The position numbers and the translations under genes were made by a program. From assembly GCA_009617715.1 (NCBI GenBank), contig VTFK01000175.1:1-64000 (forward strand): DNA of 64,000 nucleotides. The letters run 5' to 3'. Below, one piece after another: positions 57,594 to 64,000 of the stretch (within the stretch, counting starts at the first letter, position 1; each line of letters begins with the position of its first letter). This DNA is from Plectrocnemia conspersa (Eukaryota > Arthropoda > Insecta > Trichoptera > Polycentropodidae). The notes beneath the pieces are model-generated. The model did not search any database. It had not been told where the DNA came from and saw only the letters and a program-made list of their open reading frames with translations.

Positions 57594-60500
57594 TTTTATC
57601 TTATTTTCCGAGTTAGATAGTTATATCTGCGGTAACTGACTGCAGGAAAGTGGACATTTCGACAATTTTTGCATTAAGATATGGAAAAAAAATGGCTTTA
57701 AGAAAAGGGTAATTGCTTCTTGTTGCATGACTGATTATTCTGCATTGATTGTGAAATTATTTCTCACGAAAACTTATTCCAGGATTATTATGAAACGATA
57801 CACAATAATAAAACGTGTGATAATTCTCACAATTTACCTTTAAAGAAATAAATTAATAATTTAAAATAAAATATAATACAGACGAATTTTAAACGTAGCA
57901 ACAATTACTACATCTACAATTCAAAGATCAGTGATTAAGAACACTCAGGCATACCAGAAGCTACTCAATTATCACTCTATTGACACACGATATAGCTAAT
58001 TTTACATACTGATTTGCATTCCTAGCCTTACAATTTCTAGTACTGAGATAAATTTTCATTCAAATGGTTTCGTTAATAAGTAAGATTATGGGTTGTTGAA
58101 AATCTAAACTTCATCAAAGATTTTTTATGTTGGCCCATATTTTTTGGTGTCACAACTACGTTAAAAGTGATATTAACAAGATGGAGCTATCTTCTTATTT
58201 ATCTAGAGTCACAGTATAACTTTAAACTGAACGCATTCCATATGTAATTAACTTTGAAAACCGTGGATTATAATGTCCTTAATTTGTTTACTTTTTTTGA
58301 GGGTCTGGCTTAAAAAAATAACAGTACAATATGTCAAAATCAAGAAAAAAGGCATACATTTAAGCGATGTAATTTTATACACTCCTAATTCATTTATGAA
58401 TAATATAACCTATTAGGAAAACAAATAGAGAAATAACTTTTGCGTCACGGTGTAATAAGACAAATGTAACCGTCGAATTAAAAGACGTTTCTTCGGATGC
58501 TTCTACTGACTGTTAGCAAATCAACTAAACCCATATTCTTTCAACATTGACTTTAGTCAAATGTGCTTACATACATGTTAACGAAGGTGAAGTTAGATAA
58601 GTGAATATGAAAAAATACATAAAAGTTATATTTTTTGCTCACTCTGTATTACTTTCATACATCGATGTTAATAATATACTTATCCATTCTCCACTCAATT
58701 GACAAGTGCGTTCGACCCACAAGGTTCGAAAATGAGATTTCGCACTTTAAAATTATGCAACCGTTTACCGCATCGTTTGCAATGATATTCAAGTGTGTAA
58801 ATAATGAAGTTTATCATTTATGAGAAACAAGTTCGAAAAGTTCAATAATCGACACATACGAGTATACACTTGTGCCCTTTTCTTCTGATGACCTTTGGGT
58901 CAATTGTATAGATTTCTTATCCCGAATAATTTGTTGCCCGCCCTTCGTCTGCACTCTACGATGCATTGCAATGTGTAATTTTGGCTAATAAATCAATTAA
59001 GCAACTGGATCGAATCTACAGAATGACTTTTAATATTCGATTTCATTCTAGACTTACGCTAAATAAATGCATACATGTGATTTTTAAAATCAATATATGC
59101 ATAACAATTTTAATGGTGTTTTTATTGTGATGCTCTATCCGCAAGTGTCTCATATTTTATATATTATATATAATAGATCGTTTAAGAATGATTTGATTAA
59201 TCGCTAACAAGGATAATTGAAAATCAATCGCGTTTTATTGAAAACGATCATCACTAGGTCCGAACAACCATGGGAACTGATGCAAGGTCGAACATATTGT
59301 TTCAACCATGTCTTTTCTTATACAAAGGGTTGAATTTTTTATGGCTGCTGGATTGGTTAATTATTATTAACTTTATTTGTGGTTATTGTGCAACTCTGGG
59401 CGCTCTACATAATGTATATATATATAAATTGCTATGTTACAGATTTGTTGTATGTAACACTTTTTGTTAAAATTCACTTATTATATTCATAATGTTTCTT
59501 ATTTATTAAAAATGAGAAATTGATCCAAATTTCTCAAGAATTCTCGAGAAATTTAGACATATTAAAAAAATATATGTATGTATATATAGTATAACAGTGT
59601 AGGGATTTCAACCCTTGCACAATTTGTTACACTTTAGAAGGCATTCTAATGAGCAAAAGTGAGGTTACACACAGTATTAGTGGGGAAACAGAATAGTGGG
59701 GAAAATGCGTTAATAATTATAAATATTGCACGAACCACCTGAAAGAACATCCGTTCTGAAAAGTTCATCACCCATAAGTGCCGCCAAAAAATTACTCTTT
59801 GTTTGGAAAGGACGCGCGCGAGATAATATATTATACTCTGCGCATAATTGTTTTTATACCCTTTAGTCATTACTGCGTGAATTGTCATTTTTTGTTATCC
59901 AGCAAATGATCAAGGAAGTCGTAACGAAATATTTATTAATCGTAATTCCTAGAAATAGGGAATCTTCCCAAAGTAGTAATAGGAAATATTTGTATTTTTT
60001 AAAACAACCATTCGTCTCTAAAATTGCAGTGGTTGTAAACTATTTAAAAATATTTGTATAAATTATATTTTAAGCAAAAAAACATTTATGATAGTTTGCA
60101 AGAAAGCTTAAAATTTCTAGATTAAATTAGAAGTCGTTATTTTGCATTAAAAGAATCCTTAAAGAAAAATGAGAAACACTTATCATGGACGCTATTGTCG
60201 TCTTTAAGATTTCTATTTCATTGTTAAAAGTTATTTATTGTTTCCGTGATCTCTAAATTTGTTATTGAAATTCTCCCAAACACTTTTAAAATGTCAAAAT
60301 ACATTTATGACAACAACCTTCTATGTATCTAACCGTAAATTAAATATCGTAAAAGTTCAATATTTTTTTATAAACGGATACTGTATTTTTTTATTGTTAA
60401 TGATTTGCGGGATATAAGTGTTTAAATTATCTAATTATCTACACTAAAAGATTATAACTCATTTTCGACAAAAATATATGTTATCAAGAAATATGAAACA

Positions 60501-60670
60501 AGTGATCTTTAAAAGGTAAAAAAAAATTACATTTAAGTCTATAAACATCTTGGTTGTTTTCACGACGTCAATAGTTACTATATATATATTATTTTAAATT
60601 ATAGATTATTGTGCTAATAATATATATGTATATATATATAAAGATATATTTTAAGATATATATTATATGT
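57594..60670. other. No recognised gene
   Basis: AT-rich. Minor structures only, such as the GAGAAATT/AAATTTCTC repeats at 59514-59560. The minus-strand ORF at 59646-59888 has no recognisable family. Confidence 0.35.
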
Positions 60671-61601
60671 ATGTTATTGGATTTTGGAAAAAGCTTCCGA
60701 AACAAAAGACAGAAGAAATTAGAAAAAATCGTTGTAAGTGAATTAATTTTAAGATGGTTTTTTACTTATATAAAAAAAAGCAAAAAGGTAAAATAAATAA
60801 TACGTATCCCGAAAAAAAATCTCACGGTGTACCACAGAGGCTTAAATTGGGACCATTGCTGTTTATGTTATATGTTAATGATAAAGTAAATAATATAAGA
60901 AAGTCTAAAATACGTTTGTTTGCAGACGACACTTTTATGTATTACATAGGTAATAATCTTAAAGAAGTTGTAGATAATTTAAATAATGAATTAAATATAA
61001 TAGAAATATGGATAAAAAATAATCTAAATATAAGTGCTTTTTATTTTTAAATAGTTATAACTAATAGAAGTAGCTGATAATATAAAAATATTAGGTGTAA
61101 TTGTAGATAAAAAGGTAAATATTAAGGAACATTGTAATTACATATTAAAAAATAATAATAAAAAAATATGTATATTATCCAGAATGAAAAATATGTTAAG
61201 TATAAACACAAAAAAAAAATCTACAATAGTATTATATTGCCCCATTTTAATTATTGTGCAACAATATTAGATATTTTTAGTAAATTAGATAAAATGATGT
61301 TGCAAAAATTAAATAATAGGGCAATGAGAGTAGTTTAAATAAAAATATATTTATTAGTTGTATATAGAAGATAAATGTTTTAGTATTTATATAATATAAG
61401 TAGGATTTAATAATAAATTAAGATGTATATAGATTTAATACTAGAAAGAGAGACAAGATAAGAATAGTTACGTATAAGAAAACGAGTACGGCCAGGGGAA
61501 TAATGTACGGAGGTGTGAATTTGTATAATAATATTCCTAGGATAATCCGCAAAAATAAAAATTTAGCTGGTTTCCTAAATGGAATAAAGAAACACCTTTG
61601 A
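60671..61601 (+). mobile_element. Decayed non-LTR retrotransposon (LINE), RT to C-terminus
   Basis: Translating across frames shows the RT core: LLDFGKSF (from LDFSKAFD), WFFTYIKKSKKV, HGVPQRLKLGPLLFMLYVND, FADDTFMYY (catalytic Asp pair at 60925-60930), then IKILGVIVDKKVN, KLNNRAMRVV and a C-terminal ARGIMYGGVNLYNNIPRIIR. This order and the last two motifs are typical of jockey/CR1/RTE-type elements. Several frameshifts and stops make it inactive, and the 5' part is missing. An ATAAATAA-type tail follows at about 61757-61785. Confidence 0.8.
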
Positions 61602-61674
61602 GCATTAAGAAATAAATTAATATTATAATTTATTTCTTAATGCACGAAGGTGTGTTTTCATTCCATTTAGGAAA
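61571..61674. repeat. Inverted duplication at the LINE 3' end
   Basis: The last codons of the LINE (TTTCCTAAATGGAATAAAGA.. to AAATAAATT) are repeated in reverse at 61627-61674, giving a hairpin with arms of nearly 50 bp and an almost absent loop, with a few mismatches. Confidence 0.8.
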
Positions 61675-61786
61675 TATATATAAAAGCCTTTTTTTTTTGT
61701 TTATATTATGTATTATAGTTAAATTTGTTTAGTGTAAAAATTAGCTGTATTAACTAAATAAATTAATAAAATAAATAAATAAATAG

Positions 61787-63345
61787 ATTTATATTAAAAT
61801 AAGCCATTAAAAAAATATTGAAAAACCTAAATATATAATGAGCAATACATAAAAATAAACAATTACTCTTATGGCAATTTTATTAAACATTTTGATATCC
61901 AAAATCGGTAAAAAAAATGATAAGACAATAACGAGTTAATCTAGATTTTTTAATAATAATATATTGCAAATTAAAATAAATATATGTATGTGTGTTTTTT
62001 ATTCAGTTTAAGATTTATCCGATAGATGGCAGCTTTAAGCATGTTATCAAATAAATCTAACTAAGTTAGTTTAATAGGAAGAAAAATGGAACAATAAAGC
62101 AGTATAAAAATATAAGAATAATAAAAACTGTGATTCTAAATGGACACTAATCAGAGAAAAAAATATCTTTGGTTTATTATAAAACCTAATTTAAATTGAT
62201 TATATTGTTATTTCAATATATAAGTACATACAACTGCTTCAAACTACAATTTCTAAACTGCTCAAAAATAATTATATATAATTTCTTCATGTTTTAAACG
62301 TCTTTCAGTCTTTCAGTAATCTCGTTATACGTTTTCTCTGCCACAGGCTACATCGCAACACACAACAATAGACTCGATGTATGATACTTGAAATGTTTCC
62401 TACAACAATGCAATGTTTAAATATGCGCTTAATTACATAATACGAGTAATTGTTAGCCCGTGGGTCGTGACCTAAAATTCATCGTTTAGATTGACTATTA
62501 ATATGATACATTGTATTATATTTTATATACATATGCACATATTGTATGTATGTGTATATAAAATATGTACAGCCATGCCATATAAAAATATATAAATAAC
62601 AACTTTTAGGTGCGTAATAGCTTTATTATATTTTTTTATATAAAAAAACATTTATTATACGTTAATGACCAATTCTCGATCAGTAGACTGAACCATAATT
62701 GGTAATAACATCTGTATCCGGGTTTATAACATTTGTATGAACCATTTGCAATAATTTTAGCACGTCAGTATTTTTTATTATAAAAATTAAATAACCGTTT
62801 ATGCAAATTACGAATTGCTGTGATAAATTTTCTTTATAAGTATTCTTTAAAATAAAATAAAGAATAAATAATTACTTTAATGTTATTTGGTAAATCTTAG
62901 GCTAGCGATTGTCACTACCCATTGATAATTTTGAGAGATGTCATCGCCTATATATCATAGTGATAGATTTATAAAGGTTTGAATTTTTTTACTCAATGCT
63001 CCATGATGGCCAATATACAAAAAAATAATAAGCAATTAAAAAAAATTAAAAAAAAAGCAATTGTGCACATCTAAAATAGATTAACCATCCCACATACATT
63101 ATTCCAGCTCCTCATAGGTATCCCAAAAATCATGTGTTTGGCAAAGCAAGCTCGTTGAGAAGCTGGATTGCTCATGCAAGAAGACACTCTAAAGCTCGCA
63201 GCTAAAAGTCACTGAGCATTGCCACAAGTTATTGACACCATTCCTTAACAACTTTAATAAGTGCTTCATTAAGTAGACGCTACGACGAAAATGCTATCAC
63301 AAAGCTCTTAGAAAAAAAACAATAGGATACAAATACGGATACGAC
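61787..63345. other. No recognised gene
   Basis: AT-rich. The stretch 63080-63300 is less AT-rich but shows no family signature. Confidence 0.35.
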
Positions 63346-64000
63346 CAGGGACATCATTTCAGTTTTTTTTATGGGTGGGGGGGGCAAATGTTGTCAAATC
63401 AGTGGTCGTTACCGAGCGTTCCCACTACAACGACGCCTACGCGATTTTATTAATTTTGCTGTGAATTTTTGACTTCTGAGAAGTGATAATTGTTTTTGCG
63501 CTCTTCTATTGACCGAAATTCAGTTTGAATGTACTTTGATTAGCCCTCTTATATTAGAAGTAAGGTATCATATACATAGTGTAATATCAAAATGCAGACA
63601 AACTATAGAGCAATATGTGAGATGCGGTGTCTGCCTGTAATTATCATTCTGCTTATTTTCCACTGAGAAATAATAGAAACTAAGTTCTAAAACTAGAATT
63701 AATTTTAGAACTTTCATTAGGTTAGGTTTGTGTTTGAACAGCAAATGTACGTTTTGCAACTGTCAAGTTGAAACATCTTCCAGTAAAAATATATTTTTGC
63801 TAGTATAAATATACATCTACTGGTAAAATTGTATTTGGACTACAATAGTGAAAATATAAATTTACCGAAAAATACACATTTATACATCGAATGTAAATAA
63901 ATGTATATATTACTACATATGAAAAAGTTGAAATCATATAATTGAAATCATAAACACATGTCAGATATATTATTTTTTTACTGGTAAAAATATATATCTA
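63346..64000. mobile_element. Family R1 copy, cut by the window edge
   Basis: Starts with the R1 end CAGGGACATCATTTCAG, then a G-run, CGTTACCGAGCGTTCCCAC, then the CAGACAAACTATAGAGCAAT module and the reversed CATTAGGTTAGGTTTGTGTT module, ending in TTTTACTGGTAAAAATATA repeats. Module orientation differs from the 14294 copy, so the family is mosaic. The other end lies beyond 64000. Confidence 0.7.

Noticed and set aside
1..64000. CRISPR array, bacterial operon or integrated virus
   Set aside because: No spaced direct repeats, no prokaryotic gene layout and no viral gene seen; all recognisable genes are spliced insect genes or transposons.

Overview
The window is insect nuclear DNA. It is AT-rich and intron-rich, with GT-AG introns often only 48-75 bp long, arthropod-type initiators (TCAGTY) and DNA transposon remnants of the hAT, mariner/Tc1 and TTAA-target types. 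CYP9-type P450s point to a holometabolous insect; the order cannot be fixed from the sequence. Three loci are clear: a tandem pair of CYP9-like P450 genes (91-5737, minus strand), an SLC37A1/A2-type sugar-phosphate antiporter gene (8030-16285, minus strand) and a very long DENND2-type Rab exchange-factor gene (29417-50106, plus strand). I built all exon models by hand from splice sites, reading phase and protein family features.

Layout. 1-6030: the two P450 genes have nine exons each with identical exon lengths, both 532 codons plus stop. The first carries a hAT MITE inserted exactly at a splice donor. 6030-8030: intergenic, with a non-LTR reverse-transcriptase scrap. 8030-16450: the SLC37 gene, 541 codons, with an optional 45-nt exon and a GC-rich first exon 2.7 kb upstream of exon 2; intron 1 holds a 980-bp hAT-like element. 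16450-28500: repeat-rich, with a mariner interrupted by another repeat, a Tc1-like remnant, a 5S-rRNA-derived fragment and one isolated promoter-like exon at 23.6 kb. 28600-50250: DENND2 gene with a 5' leader exon, a giant first coding exon, an alternative short-isoform start at 39.85 kb, other promoter-like islands inside introns and many intronic transposons. 50250-64000: no confident gene; a TTAA-flanked MITE, clustered perfect palindromes, a decayed LINE and a repeat running off the edge.

The P450s are expected to be ER-anchored monooxygenases, SLC37 an ER-membrane sugar-phosphate/phosphate antiporter, and DENND2 a guanine nucleotide exchange factor for Rab proteins (Rab9 in mammals). Nothing suggests the loci work as one pathway.

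I did not find a clear new multi-gene system. The most informative oddities are: the MITE whose target duplication recreates the P450 splice donor; two places where the DENND2 reading frame is off by one base, both in short homopolymers; the string of initiator-bearing GC-rich islands through the DENND2 locus; a GC-rich 146-bp segment framed by 30-bp direct repeats inside a repeat; and a cluster of perfect palindromes at 56.4-57.6 kb.
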